The notes under the pieces were generated by a model, which made no database searches, was not told the DNA's origin, and saw only the letters and a list, made by a program, of their open reading frames with translations. The position numbers and the translations under genes were made by a program. Below are positions 27,181 to 36,231 of a stretch of DNA of 64,000 nt, in pieces. The stretch comes from Streptococcus infantis ATCC 700779 (GTDB taxonomy: Bacteria; Bacillota; Bacilli; Lactobacillales; Streptococcaceae), in NCBI RefSeq assembly GCF_000187465.1, contig NZ_GL732439.1, forward strand, positions 397,341 to 461,340, given 5' to 3'. Position 1 is the stretch's first letter. Every line of letters starts with the position of its first letter.

Positions 27181-29403
27181 ATGACTGAAATTGTAAAAGC
27201 AAGTCTTGAAAATGGTGTTCAAAAAATTCGTATTACAGCAGACAAAGGCTACCATCCAGCCCACATTCAACTGCAAAAAGGGATTCCTGCTGAGATTACC
27301 TTTCATCGTGTGACACCTTCAAACTGTTATAAAGAGATTCTCTTCGAAGTAGAAGGGATCCTAGAACCAATCGCTCAAGACGAGGAAAAAGTCATTCGCT
27401 TTACTCCTCAAGAGTTAGGTGAACATGAATTTTCTTGTGGCATGAAGATGCAAAAGGGAACATATACTGTTGTTGAAAAAACTAAAAAATCTCTCAGTCT
27501 TTTACAGCGTTTTTGGATTACTAGTATCTTTACTGTGCCTCTTGTGATTCTCATGATTGGGATGTCTACAGGAGGAATTAGTCACCAAGTCATGCGTTGG
27601 GGCACCTTTTTAGCCACAACACCCATTATGCTGGTAGCTGGAGTTCCATATATCAGAAGCGCCTGGGCTAGTTTTAAAAAGCACAATTCCAACATGGATA
27701 CCTTGGTTGCTCTGGGAACCCTAGTGGCCTATTTCTATAGCTTAGTTGCCCTCTTCACTGGTCTGCCCGTTTACTTTGAAAGTGCTGCATTTATCCTCTT
27801 CTTCATTCTTTTGGGAGCAGTTTTTGAGGAAAAAATGCGAAAAAATACTTCGCAGGCAGTCGAAAAATTATTAGACCTACAAGCAAAAACAGCAGAGGTT
27901 TTGCGTGATGATGTTTATGTTCAAATACCTCTAGAACAAGTCAAAGTTGGGGATCTCATTCGCGTTCGACCAGGTGAAAAAATTGCCGTTGATGGTATTG
28001 TCTTAGAAGGTGAAACGAGTATTGATGAATCAATGGTGACTGGGGAAAGTATTCCAGTCGATAAATCAGTTGGAGATGCTGTCATTGGTTCAACCATCAA
28101 TAATAGTGGTACGATCATCTTTAGAGCTGAAAAAGTTGGTTCTGAGACTATGCTGGCTCAGATTGTGGACTTTGTGAAAAAAGCGCAAACGAGTCGTGCT
28201 CCTATTCAAGATTTGACAGACAAGATTTCTGGGATTTTTGTACCAGCAGTTGTCATTTTAGGACTTCTTACTTTTTGGGTCTGGTTTGTTTTACTTGGAG
28301 ATAGCTTTGTGACGTCACTTCTCTACGGAGTTGCTGTTTTGATTATTGCCTGCCCTTGTGCACTAGGACTTGCGACACCGACAGCACTCATGGTTGGAAC
28401 AGGACGAAGTGCCAAGATGGGGATTCTTCTCAAAAATGGTACAGTTTTACAGGAAATCCAAAAAGTCCAAACGGTTGTTTTTGATAAGACAGGAACCTTG
28501 ACCGAAGGGAAGCCAGTAGTGACAGATGTTATTGGTGATGAAAGAGAAGTGCTAAGTTTGGCTGCTTCACTGGAAGATGTATCTCAACACCCGCTAGCTC
28601 AAGCTATTGTTAATCGTGCATCTGAACTAGGAATCAGTCTTTACCCAGTGGAAAACTTCCAAGCCTTGCATGGAAAAGGTGTGACTGGGATTATTAATGG
28701 TAAACAAGTCTTGCTGGGGAATGCTAAGCTCTTAGCTGACCTTGCTATTCCACATGATTATCAAGAACGATTTGATTTGCTTGAGAAAGAAGCAAAAACA
28801 GTTGTCTTCCTATCCGTGGATGGTCAGTTAAAAGGTTTAATTGCCTTGCAGGATGTCCCTAAGGAAAATGCTCGAGAAGCTATTGCTAAATTGAAAAAAC
28901 GTGGTCTTAGAACGGTCATGCTTACCGGAGATAATGCTGGAGTAGCGCATGCGATTGCAGAGCAAATTGGAATCGAAGAAGTAATCGCAAATGTCTTGCC
29001 AGAGGAAAAGGCACATGAAATTCACAAGCTTCAAAAGAATGGCAAATTGGCCTTTGTTGGAGATGGTATCAATGATGCGCCGGCCCTCAGTGTAGCGGAT
29101 GTCGGAATTGCCATGGGCTCTGGGACAGATATTGCCATTGAATCAGCAGATCTTGTCCTTACAACCAATAATTTACTAGGATTGGCACGTGCTTTTGATA
29201 TGAGTAAGAAGACCTTTAATCGCATTCTACTCAATCTTTTCTGGGCTTCTATCTATAACCTCATTGGTATTCCGATTGCAGCAGGAGTCTTTTCTGGTCT
29301 TGGTTTGGTACTCAATCCAGAACTTGCAGGATTGGCCATGGCCTTTAGTTCAGTATCTGTTTTAATCAGCTCTCTTATGCTTAATTTTACTAAAGTCGAT
29401 TAA
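27181..29403 (+). CDS. copA: Copper-exporting P1B-type ATPase CopA
   Basis: A 740-residue efflux pump. Residues 1-100 form a cupredoxin-like domain ([10 protein letters not shown]) in place of the usual Cys-x-x-Cys HMA domain. The P1B core follows: the first helices, actuator TGESIP, the CPC ion site at residues 391-393, phosphorylation site D435 in DKTGTLTEG, the HP dipeptide of the nucleotide domain (SQHPLA), and [10 protein letters not shown]. It pumps Cu(I) out using ATP. It is last in the CopY-controlled operon. Confidence 0.97.
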   Translation: MTEIVKASLENGVQKIRITADKGYHPAHIQLQKGIPAEITFHRVTPSNCYKEILFEVEGILEPIAQDEEKVIRFTPQELGEHEFSCGMKMQKGTYTVVEKTKKSLSLLQRFWITSIFTVPLVILMIGMSTGGISHQVMRWGTFLATTPIMLVAGVPYIRSAWASFKKHNSNMDTLVALGTLVAYFYSLVALFTGLPVYFESAAFILFFILLGAVFEEKMRKNTSQAVEKLLDLQAKTAEVLRDDVYVQIPLEQVKVGDLIRVRPGEKIAVDGIVLEGETSIDESMVTGESIPVDKSVGDAVIGSTINNSGTIIFRAEKVGSETMLAQIVDFVKKAQTSRAPIQDLTDKISGIFVPAVVILGLLTFWVWFVLLGDSFVTSLLYGVAVLIIACPCALGLATPTALMVGTGRSAKMGILLKNGTVLQEIQKVQTVVFDKTGTLTEGKPVVTDVIGDEREVLSLAASLEDVSQHPLAQAIVNRASELGISLYPVENFQALHGKGVTGIINGKQVLLGNAKLLADLAIPHDYQERFDLLEKEAKTVVFLSVDGQLKGLIALQDVPKENAREAIAKLKKRGLRTVMLTGDNAGVAHAIAEQIGIEEVIANVLPEEKAHEIHKLQKNGKLAFVGDGINDAPALSVADVGIAMGSGTDIAIESADLVLTTNNLLGLARAFDMSKKTFNRILLNLFWASIYNLIGIPIAAGVFSGLGLVLNPELAGLAMAFSSVSVLISSLMLNFTKVD

Positions 29404-29515
29404 TACTCTTCGAAAATCTCTTCAAACCACGTCAGCTTTATCTGCAACCTCAAAGCTGTGCTTTGAGCAACCTGCGGCTAGCTTCCTAGTTTGCTCTTTG
29501 ATTTTCATTGAGTAT
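29404..29515. repeat. BOX-type intergenic repeat (boxA plus boxC like)
   Basis: The stretch opens with TACTCTTCGAAAATCTCTTC, contains CAACCTCAAAGCTGTGCTTTGAG and AACCTGCGGCTAGCTTCC, and ends TTTTCATTGAGTA. These are the recognisable ends and stem pieces of pneumococcal BOX elements, here short and without a clear boxB. The terminal TACTC/GAGTA are inverted. It lies directly after the copA stop and could add a hairpin to the copA mRNA end. Confidence 0.85.
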
Positions 29516-29543
29516 AAAAAGGCGGTCTTAACCACTTTTTTCT
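29516..29543 (+). terminator. Possible terminator of the cop operon
   Basis: AAAAAGGCGGT and ACCACTTTTTT can pair with one mismatch around CTTA. From here to the spxB ribosome site I see only AT-rich sequence holding the spxB promoter region, whose -35/-10 pair I cannot place convincingly. Confidence 0.4.
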
Positions 29544-29734
29544 ATTCTAAAACAGATTTTCAAACCGCTTCCAAACTGTACTGTAATAGAGAATGAAAGT
29601 TTCTGAGCACATTCTTATGAATCTGAAATCAAATGTGATAAATTAGGATTGTAAATTTACTGAATCGTTTTCAAATAACATATAAAAGCGTTTTTTGTAA
29701 ATATATGAAATTATTTTGAAGGAGAGTTATCATT

Positions 29735-31510
29735 ATGACTCAAGGGAAAATTACTGCATCTGCAGCAATGCTCAACGTATTGAAAACATGGGGCGTAGAC
29801 ACTATCTACGGTATCCCATCAGGAACACTCAGCTCATTGATGGACGCTTTGGCTGAAGACAAAGATATCCGTTTCTTGCAAGTTCGCCACGAAGAAACAG
29901 GTGCTCTTGCAGCGGTTATGCAAGCTAAATTTGGTGGATCTATCGGTGTTGCAGTTGGTTCAGGTGGACCTGGTGCAACTCACTTGATCAATGGTGTTTA
30001 CGATGCAGCTATGGATAACACTCCATTCCTTGCTATCCTTGGATCACGTCCAGTTAACGAATTGAACATGGATGCCTTCCAAGAGCTTAACCAAAACCCA
30101 ATGTACAACGGTATCGCTGTTTACAACAAACGTGTAGCTTACGCAGAGCAATTACCAAAAGTGATTGACGAAGCTTGCCGTGCTGCCGTTTCTAAAAAAG
30201 GTCCAGCTGTCGTTGAAATTCCAGTAAACTTCGGTTTCCAAGAAATCGACGAAAACTCGTACTACGGTTCAGGTTCTTACGAGCGTTCATTCATCGCTCC
30301 TGCTTTGAACGAAGTTGAAATCGACAAAGCTGTTGAAATTTTGAACAACGCTGAACGTCCAGTTATCTACGCTGGTTACGGTGGTGTGAAAGCTGGTGAA
30401 GTGATTACTGAATTGTCACGTAAAATCAAAGCACCAATCATCACAACTGGTAAAAACTTCGAAGCGTTCGAATGGAACTACGAAGGTTTGACAGGTTCTG
30501 CTTACCGTGTTGGTTGGAAACCAGCCAACGAAGTGGTCTTTGAAGCAGACACAGTTCTTTTCCTTGGTTCAAACTTCCCATTTGCTGAAGTTTACGAAGC
30601 ATTCAAAAACACTGAAAAATTCATCCAAGTCGATATCGACCCTTACAAACTTGGTAAACGTCATGCCCTAGACGCTTCAATCCTTGGTGATGCAGGTCAA
30701 GCAGCTAAAGCTATCCTTGATAAAGTAAACCCAGTTGAATCTACTCCATGGTGGCGTGCAAACGTGAAGAACAACCAAAACTGGCGTGATTACATGAACA
30801 AACTCGAAGGTAAAACTGAGGGTGAATTGCAATTGTATCAAGTTTACAATGCAATCAACAAACATGCTGATCAAGACGCTATCTACTCAATCGACGTAGG
30901 TGACACTACTCAAACATCTACTCGTCACCTTCACATGACACCTAAGAACATGTGGCGTACATCTCCACTCTTTGCGACAATGGGTATTGCCCTTCCTGGT
31001 GGTATCGCTGCTAAGAAAGACAATCCAGATCGCCAAGTATGGAACATCATGGGTGACGGTGCATTCAACATGTGCTACCCAGACGTTATCACAAACGTTC
31101 AATACGACCTTCCAGTTATCAACGTTGTCTTCTCAAATGGTAAATATGCCTTCATCAAGGACAAATACGAAGACACAAACAAACACTTGTTTGGTTGTGA
31201 CTTCCCTAATGCTGACTATGCGAAAATCGCTGAAGCGCAAGGTGCTGTAGGATTTACAGTTGACCGTATCGAAGACATCGATGCAGTTGTTGCAGAAGCT
31301 GTTAAATTGAACAAAGAAGGTAAAACTGTTGTTATCGATGCTCACATCACTCCACATCGTCCACTTCCAGTAGAAGTACTTGAGTTGGATCCAAAACAAC
31401 ACTCAGAAGAAGCTATCAAAGCCTTCAAGGAAAAATACGAAGCTGAAGAGCTTGTACCATTCCGCCTCTTCTTGGAAGAAGAAGGATTGCAGTCACGCGC
31501 AATCAAATAA
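29735..31510 (+). CDS. spxB: Pyruvate oxidase SpxB
   Basis: A 591-residue thiamine-diphosphate and FAD enzyme. It turns pyruvate, phosphate and oxygen into acetyl phosphate, CO2 and hydrogen peroxide. [15 protein letters not shown] holds the TPP-activating Glu near residue 54, and the TPP/Mg motif begins at GDG (about 440) and runs to NVVFSNG. Codon use is strongly biased to highly expressed codons compared with neighbours. AAGGAGAG precedes the ATG. SpxB is the main peroxide source of mitis-group streptococci. Confidence 0.98.
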   Translation: MTQGKITASAAMLNVLKTWGVDTIYGIPSGTLSSLMDALAEDKDIRFLQVRHEETGALAAVMQAKFGGSIGVAVGSGGPGATHLINGVYDAAMDNTPFLAILGSRPVNELNMDAFQELNQNPMYNGIAVYNKRVAYAEQLPKVIDEACRAAVSKKGPAVVEIPVNFGFQEIDENSYYGSGSYERSFIAPALNEVEIDKAVEILNNAERPVIYAGYGGVKAGEVITELSRKIKAPIITTGKNFEAFEWNYEGLTGSAYRVGWKPANEVVFEADTVLFLGSNFPFAEVYEAFKNTEKFIQVDIDPYKLGKRHALDASILGDAGQAAKAILDKVNPVESTPWWRANVKNNQNWRDYMNKLEGKTEGELQLYQVYNAINKHADQDAIYSIDVGDTTQTSTRHLHMTPKNMWRTSPLFATMGIALPGGIAAKKDNPDRQVWNIMGDGAFNMCYPDVITNVQYDLPVINVVFSNGKYAFIKDKYEDTNKHLFGCDFPNADYAKIAEAQGAVGFTVDRIEDIDAVVAEAVKLNKEGKTVVIDAHITPHRPLPVEVLELDPKQHSEEAIKAFKEKYEAEELVPFRLFLEEEGLQSRAIK

Positions 31511-31527
31511 TTTCTTTCGTGGAACTT

Positions 31528-31555
31528 AAAAAGATCGGAGCAATCCGGTCTTTTT
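31528..31555 (+). terminator. Terminator of spxB
   Basis: AAAGATCGG pairs with CCGGTCTTT around AGCAAT (one G-U), followed by T. The same sequence recurs after the next gene. Confidence 0.88.
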
Positions 31556-31569
31556 GTGGAGGACAGTAA

Positions 31570-31917
31570 ATGAATTTAAATCAATTAGATATTATCGTGT
31601 CAGATGTTCCCCAAGTCTGTGCTGAATTAGAGAGTATCTTGGATAAAAAGGCGGACTATGTTGATAACAGTTTTGCTCAGTTCACGATTGGCAGTCACTG
31701 TCTCATGTTATCCCAAAATCATTTGATTCCTTTAGAAAATTTTCAGTCAGGAATCATTCTACACATTGAGGTTGAGGATGTCGACCAGAACCAAAAGCGG
31801 TTAAAAGAGATTGGTGTCGATATTTTACACGGTCCTTGTGAAACGGATTGGGGAACAGAGTCCTTATTAGTTAAAGGCCCTACTGGTCTAGTAATTGATT
31901 TTTATAGAATGAAATAA
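31570..31917 (+). CDS. VOC/glyoxalase-fold family protein
   Basis: A 115-residue single protein of the vicinal-oxygen-chelate fold: paired beta-alpha-beta-beta-beta units ending with LLVKGPTGLVIDFYRMK, the typical GPxG-x-x-(I/L)-x-[FL] finish. GGAGGACAG precedes the ATG. It is bracketed by two copies of the same terminator. Specific substrate or metal use cannot be assigned; in pneumococcus a similar gene follows spxB. Confidence 0.8.
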   Translation: MNLNQLDIIVSDVPQVCAELESILDKKADYVDNSFAQFTIGSHCLMLSQNHLIPLENFQSGIILHIEVEDVDQNQKRLKEIGVDILHGPCETDWGTESLLVKGPTGLVIDFYRMK

Positions 31918-31983
31918 GGGCGCTTAGTCATTTGAAGTTAACATTAATGATTCTTAAAACATAATGTGAGAATATGAACTATT

Positions 31984-32015
31984 GAAAGATCGGAGCAATC
32001 CGGTCTTTTCTTTTA
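31984..32015 (+). terminator. Second copy of the spxB-type terminator
   Basis: GAAAGATCGGAGCAATCCGG at 31984-32003, then TCTTTTCTTTT, repeats the stem and loop of the spxB terminator. Confidence 0.85.
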
Positions 32016-32064
32016 TGTCTTTTCTGTTAAAATAGATGCATCATGATATTTTAAGGAGAAAAAT

Positions 32065-32643
32065 ATGCCAACAACTTTCTTTCTATTATTTGGCTTAATG
32101 TCGTTAGGCTTTGCTGCCTTCACCTATTTCATGTTCGACATTTTTATCTTTAGTAATTACAGAAATGCCAAGAGATGTACCGAAAGAACGGAAGGAGTTA
32201 TTATCCGATATTCCTATGCTCTTTATAATGGAATTAGCCTGCCAGTTGTCGAGTACACTGTTGATGGGAACCAATACAAGGTTTTAGGACCGAAATTTCT
32301 ATATGCGATTTCAAATACAATCAGTACTCCCTTAGATTCAATCGTATCTGATGTCAAAATGGATAATTTTGAAGATGGGGAAATTCCTCAGGTTTTAAGA
32401 TACAAGATTTATAGGAACAGTTTCATCTCTTTAACAAAATCACCTTTAATGGAACGATTTCCAATTGGAGGAAAGGTAACTGTTTATTATGATCCTAAGA
32501 AACCAAAACATTCCTATGTAGAAAGACCTTTAAAACCAGGTCGTTATGCATGGCTGACTAAATGTTTAGTTTATTTCCTTGTTTTTCTGATGGTTGCTCT
32601 AGCTTTCTTTATAGTGTTCATTCTTCCAAATCTTGTGAACTAA
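32065..32643 (+). CDS. DUF3592-like membrane protein
   Basis: A 192-residue protein with an N-terminal membrane segment (about 4-30), a beta-rich middle and a C-terminal helix (CLVYFLVFLMVALAFFIVFI). The middle has the DUF3592 look: TEGVIIRYSY...LPVVEYTVDGNQY and VTVYYDPKKPKHSYVE. Function unknown; such proteins are common as single genes in Firmicutes. AAGGAGAAA precedes the ATG. Confidence 0.75.
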   Translation: MPTTFFLLFGLMSLGFAAFTYFMFDIFIFSNYRNAKRCTERTEGVIIRYSYALYNGISLPVVEYTVDGNQYKVLGPKFLYAISNTISTPLDSIVSDVKMDNFEDGEIPQVLRYKIYRNSFISLTKSPLMERFPIGGKVTVYYDPKKPKHSYVERPLKPGRYAWLTKCLVYFLVFLMVALAFFIVFILPNLVN

Positions 32644-32728
32644 TAGTTTCTGGTAGATTTTTCGAAAGTATGAAATCCATATCGTTACTATTTTTATAAA
32701 ATCTTCTCCCTACTTTATAAGATAAGAA

Positions 32729-32763
32729 AAAGAGTTCAATCAGAACTCTTTTTTTGCTATAAT
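32729..32763 (+). promoter_or_regulatory. Terminator fused to the manA promoter
   Basis: Stem AAAGAGTTC/GAACTCTTT (32729-32751) runs into a T tract that leads directly into TGCTATAAT, an extended -10 (32755-32763). Confidence 0.75.
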
Positions 32764-32793
32764 GAAGGGAGAAAAATCAGACAGGAGATCAAG

Positions 32794-33738
32794 ATGTCAG
32801 AACCGTTATTTTTAAATTCTGTAATGCAAGAAAAAATCTGGGGTGGGACTAAACTACGTGATGAGTTTGGTTACGACATTCCTAGTGAAAAAATCGGAGA
32901 ATATTGGGCAATCTCAGCTCATCCAAATGGAGTGTCTAAGGTAGCCAATGGGCGCTATGAAGGAACAGACCTCGCTACTTTGTATGCAGAACACCGTGAG
33001 TTGTTTGGCAACCGTCCTGAGCCTGTATTTCCACTCTTGACTAAAATCTTAGATGCCAATGATTGGCTCAGTGTCCAAGTTCACCCAGACGATGCTTACG
33101 GATTAGAGCATGAAGGCGAACTTGGAAAGACAGAGTGCTGGTACATCATCGCTGCAGATGAGGGTTCAGAGATTATCTATGGTCACAATGCCAAGTCAAA
33201 AGAAGAACTCCGCCAGCAAATCGAGGATAAGAACTGGGATGCCTTGCTTACAAAGGTTCCTGTTAAGGCTGGAGATTTCTTCTATGTACCAAGTGGAACT
33301 ATGCATGCTATCGGTGCAGGTATCTTAATCCTTGAAACGCAACAGTCTAGTGATACTACCTACCGAGTTTATGACTTTGACCGTAAGGATGATAATGGCA
33401 ACTTGCGTGAACTTCACCTCGAAAAATCAATCGATGTTTTGAATATTGGTGAGCCTGCAAACAGCCGTCCTGTGACTGTCAAAGCAGATGATTTGCGTTC
33501 AACCTTACTTGTCTCTAATGAATTCTTTGCTGTCTACAAGTGGGAAATCACAGGAAAAGTTGAATTTGAGAAGACGGCTGATTACAGCTTGTTGAGTGTC
33601 TTGGCCGGTCAAGGGAAACTGACTGTAGACGGAAAAGACTATCCAATTCAAAAAGGTAGTCACTTTATCTTACCAAGTGATGTTGAAGCTTGGACCTTGG
33701 AAGGGCAAGGTCTAGAATTGATTGTCAGCCATCCATAA
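32794..33738 (+). CDS. manA: Mannose-6-phosphate isomerase, class I
   Basis: A 314-residue cupin-type zinc isomerase linking mannose-6-phosphate and fructose-6-phosphate. Zinc and substrate residues appear in VQVHPDDAYGLEHEGELGKT and YVPSGTMHAIGAG, with the C-terminal cupin half ending in LIVSHP. The short bacterial length matches the streptococcal enzyme. It shares a bidirectional terminator with the convergent transporter. Confidence 0.95.
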   Translation: MSEPLFLNSVMQEKIWGGTKLRDEFGYDIPSEKIGEYWAISAHPNGVSKVANGRYEGTDLATLYAEHRELFGNRPEPVFPLLTKILDANDWLSVQVHPDDAYGLEHEGELGKTECWYIIAADEGSEIIYGHNAKSKEELRQQIEDKNWDALLTKVPVKAGDFFYVPSGTMHAIGAGILILETQQSSDTTYRVYDFDRKDDNGNLRELHLEKSIDVLNIGEPANSRPVTVKADDLRSTLLVSNEFFAVYKWEITGKVEFEKTADYSLLSVLAGQGKLTVDGKDYPIQKGSHFILPSDVEAWTLEGQGLELIVSHP

Positions 33739-33743
33739 AAAGA

Positions 33744-33778
33744 AAAGACTTGAGAGATATTCTCAAGTCCTTTTTTTG
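33744..33778. terminator. Bidirectional terminator between manA and the symporter gene
   Basis: GACTTGAGA pairs with TCTCAAGTC around GATAT, with T-rich ends on both strands. Confidence 0.9.
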
Positions 33779-33781
33779 TAT

Positions 33782-35122
33782 TTACATAAATTGGGCGATA
33801 AAGACCACGATGATGATAATCGGGATAATGTAACGAAGAAGGAAGAGCCAGACTTGGAAAAGTCCTTGTTTCCATGGTGTTTTATCAAGATGAAGTTCCT
33901 CCATTGCCAGTGTTTTCTTGAAAATATAGCCTGTAAACAGGGACAAGCAGAGAGCACCGAAAGGCATGAGGAGGTTGGAAACCAAGAAATCCATGGCGTC
34001 AAAGAAGGTCTTTCCAAAGATATGGACATCAGCCATAAGACCATAGGATAGGGCCGAAGGGATACCAAAGACAAAAGTCAAGATTCCTAAAATCATACTC
34101 CACTTGGCACGCTTACGATTGTCTTGGTTGGTGATGTTACCAACATTGATCTCAAGCATAACGACTGAGGAAGTTATCGTCGCAAAGAGGAAAAGCAAGA
34201 GAAAGAGAATATAGAAAATAGTACCAAAAGGCATATTGTCAAAGAGTTGCGGCAAAACAATAAAGAGGAGACTTGGTCCACCTTCAGATTGGATATTAAA
34301 GGCTGACATAGCAGGGAAAATCGCAAGTCCCGCCATGATAGAAACTGAGATGTTCAAGGCTACGATAGACATTCCTGATTGGACCAGATTGGTCTTCTTG
34401 TCTAGGTAGGAAGCGTAGGTCAGCATGGCTGTAACTCCAAGGGATAGGGCAAAGAAAGATTGACCCAGTGCATAGAGAAATCCAGCACTTGTTAGTTTTG
34501 AAAAGTCAGGTTTGAGGAAGTAAATGACGCCTTCCATAGCATTTGGCAAGCTAAGAGAACGCCCGATAATAACAATAAAGATGATAAAAAGTAGGGGCAT
34601 CATAACCTTAGATGCTCTTTCAATACCTTTTTGAACGCCGTGTGATACGATGAAAATATTCAAGAAGATAAAGGCTGCTTGGGCTCCTAAAGCAATAACT
34701 GGATTAGAAATGATGGAAGAGAATTGCTGGGCATAATCTCCATTTCCGATTAGGTGGAATAATCTTCCAATCTCGATACCAAGGTATACCAGAATCCAAC
34801 CCCCAATGACACTATAAAATGAGAGAAGGATGAAAAGAGCAAAGGCACCAATCCAACCAATAAAGTTGTACTTTTGATTGTTTCCAAGTTTGCCAAAGGT
34901 TTTGATTGCTGACACGCCAGCGCTTCGACCAAGGGCAAACTCAGCCAGTAGAAGAGGGAAACCAATTAAAATTGTCGAGATAAGAAAGACCAGTAAGAAA
35001 CCTCCCCCACCATTGGCAGCGGTCATATAAGGGAACTTCCAAACAGCTCCAAGGCCAATAGCAGAACCAGCAGATGCAAGGATGAAGCCCAGTTTTGAGC
35101 CCCATTGCGATTTTTCAGACAT
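33782..35122 (-). CDS. Sodium-dependent neurotransmitter-symporter (NSS) family transporter
   Basis: A 446-residue integral membrane protein of the LeuT/NSS type. The start SEKSQWGSKLGFILASAGSA and the following IGLGAVWKFPYM are the conserved first helix that binds sodium and substrate; about 11-12 hydrophobic helices follow. It probably imports an amino acid with Na+. The only ATG (35122) is preceded by TTGGAG. The roughly 100-base leader contains a terminator-like hairpin, so expression may be controlled by attenuation. The substrate is not evident. Confidence 0.93.
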   Translation of the reverse strand: MSEKSQWGSKLGFILASAGSAIGLGAVWKFPYMTAANGGGGFLLVFLISTILIGFPLLLAEFALGRSAGVSAIKTFGKLGNNQKYNFIGWIGAFALFILLSFYSVIGGWILVYLGIEIGRLFHLIGNGDYAQQFSSIISNPVIALGAQAAFIFLNIFIVSHGVQKGIERASKVMMPLLFIIFIVIIGRSLSLPNAMEGVIYFLKPDFSKLTSAGFLYALGQSFFALSLGVTAMLTYASYLDKKTNLVQSGMSIVALNISVSIMAGLAIFPAMSAFNIQSEGGPSLLFIVLPQLFDNMPFGTIFYILFLLLFLFATITSSVVMLEINVGNITNQDNRKRAKWSMILGILTFVFGIPSALSYGLMADVHIFGKTFFDAMDFLVSNLLMPFGALCLSLFTGYIFKKTLAMEELHLDKTPWKQGLFQVWLFLLRYIIPIIIIVVFIAQFM

Positions 35123-35154
35123 CGTTAAACTCCAATCTATTTTTAAAATAAGAA

Positions 35155-35182
35155 AAGGCTACTTGAATTATCAAATAGCCTT
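35155..35182 (-). promoter_or_regulatory. Terminator-like hairpin with alternative pairing in the symporter leader
   Basis: On the minus strand AAGGCTATTTGA pairs with TCAAGTAGCCTT and is followed by TTCTTATTTT, between the promoter and the ATG of the symporter. Upstream in the same leader ATCAAATA (minus strand, about 35213-35206) is fully complementary to TATTTGAT of the hairpin's left arm, so a competing antiterminator can form. Confidence 0.55.
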
Positions 35183-35229
35183 CTCTCAATTGCTCTTTTG
35201 AGCTTTTTATTTGATTGATAGACTTGATT

Positions 35230-35258
35230 ATCCTATCATGTTTTCTGAAGCCTGTCAA
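35230..35258 (-). promoter_or_regulatory. Promoter of the symporter gene
   Basis: Minus strand TTGACA (35258-35253), 17-base spacer, TAGGAT (35235-35230); transcription should begin about 100 bases before the ATG. Confidence 0.8.
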
Positions 35259-35319
35259 GAAAACCATTTTCGGTTTTTCATACCTTTTTCAAAAGTTAAA
35301 AAAATTTTCTAAATAAAGC

Positions 35320-35350
35320 TTGACTCTGACCTAAGGGAAGGGTGTATACT
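35320..35350 (+). promoter_or_regulatory. MerR-type promoter with 19-base spacer
   Basis: TTGACT (35320-35325) and TATACT (35345-35350) are separated by 19 bases, the over-long spacing typical of MerR-activated promoters. The spacer holds a partial dyad (GACCT ... AGGGT). It points to autoactivation by the encoded regulator. Confidence 0.8.
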
Positions 35351-35370
35351 ATCAATGTGAGGAGGAAATC

Positions 35371-36111
35371 ATGTACCATATCAAAGAAGCTGCGCAACTT
35401 TCAGGTGTCTCCGTAAAGACCCTCTACCATTATGATAAGATAGGACTCTTAGTTCCGTTAAAGTCAGAAAATGGCTATCGAATTTACAGTCAAGAGGATT
35501 TAGAACGACTTCAGGTTATCCTCTATTACAAGTATCTAGGCTTTTCTTTAGAAAAAATAGCAGAGTTATTGAAGGAAGATACGACAGATATATTGTCACA
35601 TTTAACTAGACAGTTGGATTATTTAACCCAGGAGAGGCAACATCTGGATACCTTAATTTCAACCTTACAAAAAACCATTCAAGAACAAAAAGGAGAAATA
35701 AAAATGAGCATTCAAGAAAAATTCACTGGATTTAGCTACCAAGACAATCAAAAATACCACCAAGAGGCGGTAGACAAGTATGGCCAAGAAGTCATGGATC
35801 AAGCCCTTGATCGTCAAAAAGGACGAGAGGATGAGGTTACATCAGCCTTTAATCAAGTCTTTCAAGCCTTGGCTCAAAATCTCAAAGCTGGTCTACCGAT
35901 AACAGAATCTGAAAATCAAGAGGAAGCAGCCAAGCTCTTACAAGCTATTCGTACTTATGGATTTGACTGCTCTATCGAGGTCTTCGGTTATATCGGCCAA
36001 GGCTATGTCTATAATCCAGAGTTCAAGGAAAACATTGATAAGTTTGGAAAGGGAACAGCTCAATACACTTCAGATGTTATTGCCCACTATGTAGGCACAC
36101 AAACTCGATAA
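35371..36111 (+). CDS. MerR-family regulator with TipAS-like ligand domain
   Basis: A 246-residue protein. Residues 1-70 are the MerR winged helix (IKEAAQLSGVSVKTLYHYDK, then LLVPLKSENGYRIYS), followed by a dimerisation coiled coil. The C-terminal domain (about 110-246; FTGFSYQDNQKYHQEAVDKY, ending TAQYTSDVIAHYVG) is of the TipAS type that binds thiopeptide antibiotics and other drugs. GAGGAGG precedes the ATG. The internal ATG before MSIQEKF has its own GGAG (AAAAAGGAGAAATAAAAATG), so a short TipAS-only product is possible, as known for tipA. Confidence 0.92.
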   Translation: MYHIKEAAQLSGVSVKTLYHYDKIGLLVPLKSENGYRIYSQEDLERLQVILYYKYLGFSLEKIAELLKEDTTDILSHLTRQLDYLTQERQHLDTLISTLQKTIQEQKGEIKMSIQEKFTGFSYQDNQKYHQEAVDKYGQEVMDQALDRQKGREDEVTSAFNQVFQALAQNLKAGLPITESENQEEAAKLLQAIRTYGFDCSIEVFGYIGQGYVYNPEFKENIDKFGKGTAQYTSDVIAHYVGTQTR

Positions 36112-36198
36112 AACTCAAAGACCAAGCTAGAACTGAAAAAGCCAGTAACAGAATTTTAATTGGAGGACACAGACCTAGCTTGAAGATTAGACAAGCTA

Positions 36199-36228
36199 AA
36201 AATCGGCGGAGATACCTCTGCCGATTTA
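36199..36228. terminator. Terminator between merR and the NUDIX gene
   Basis: AAATCGGC pairs with GCCGATTT, with an inner GAG/CTC helix, between convergent genes. Confidence 0.7.
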
Positions 36229-36231
36229 CTG

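Noticed and set aside
29661..29674. cre site upstream of spxB
   Set aside because: The minus-strand reading TTGAAAACGATTCA lacks the conserved final bases and spacing is one short; CcpA control of spxB is plausible from the literature but this match alone does not support it.
36112..36198. Small gene between merR and the NUDIX gene
   Set aside because: No frame with a start, ribosome site and sensible composition; the stretch ends in the shared terminator.
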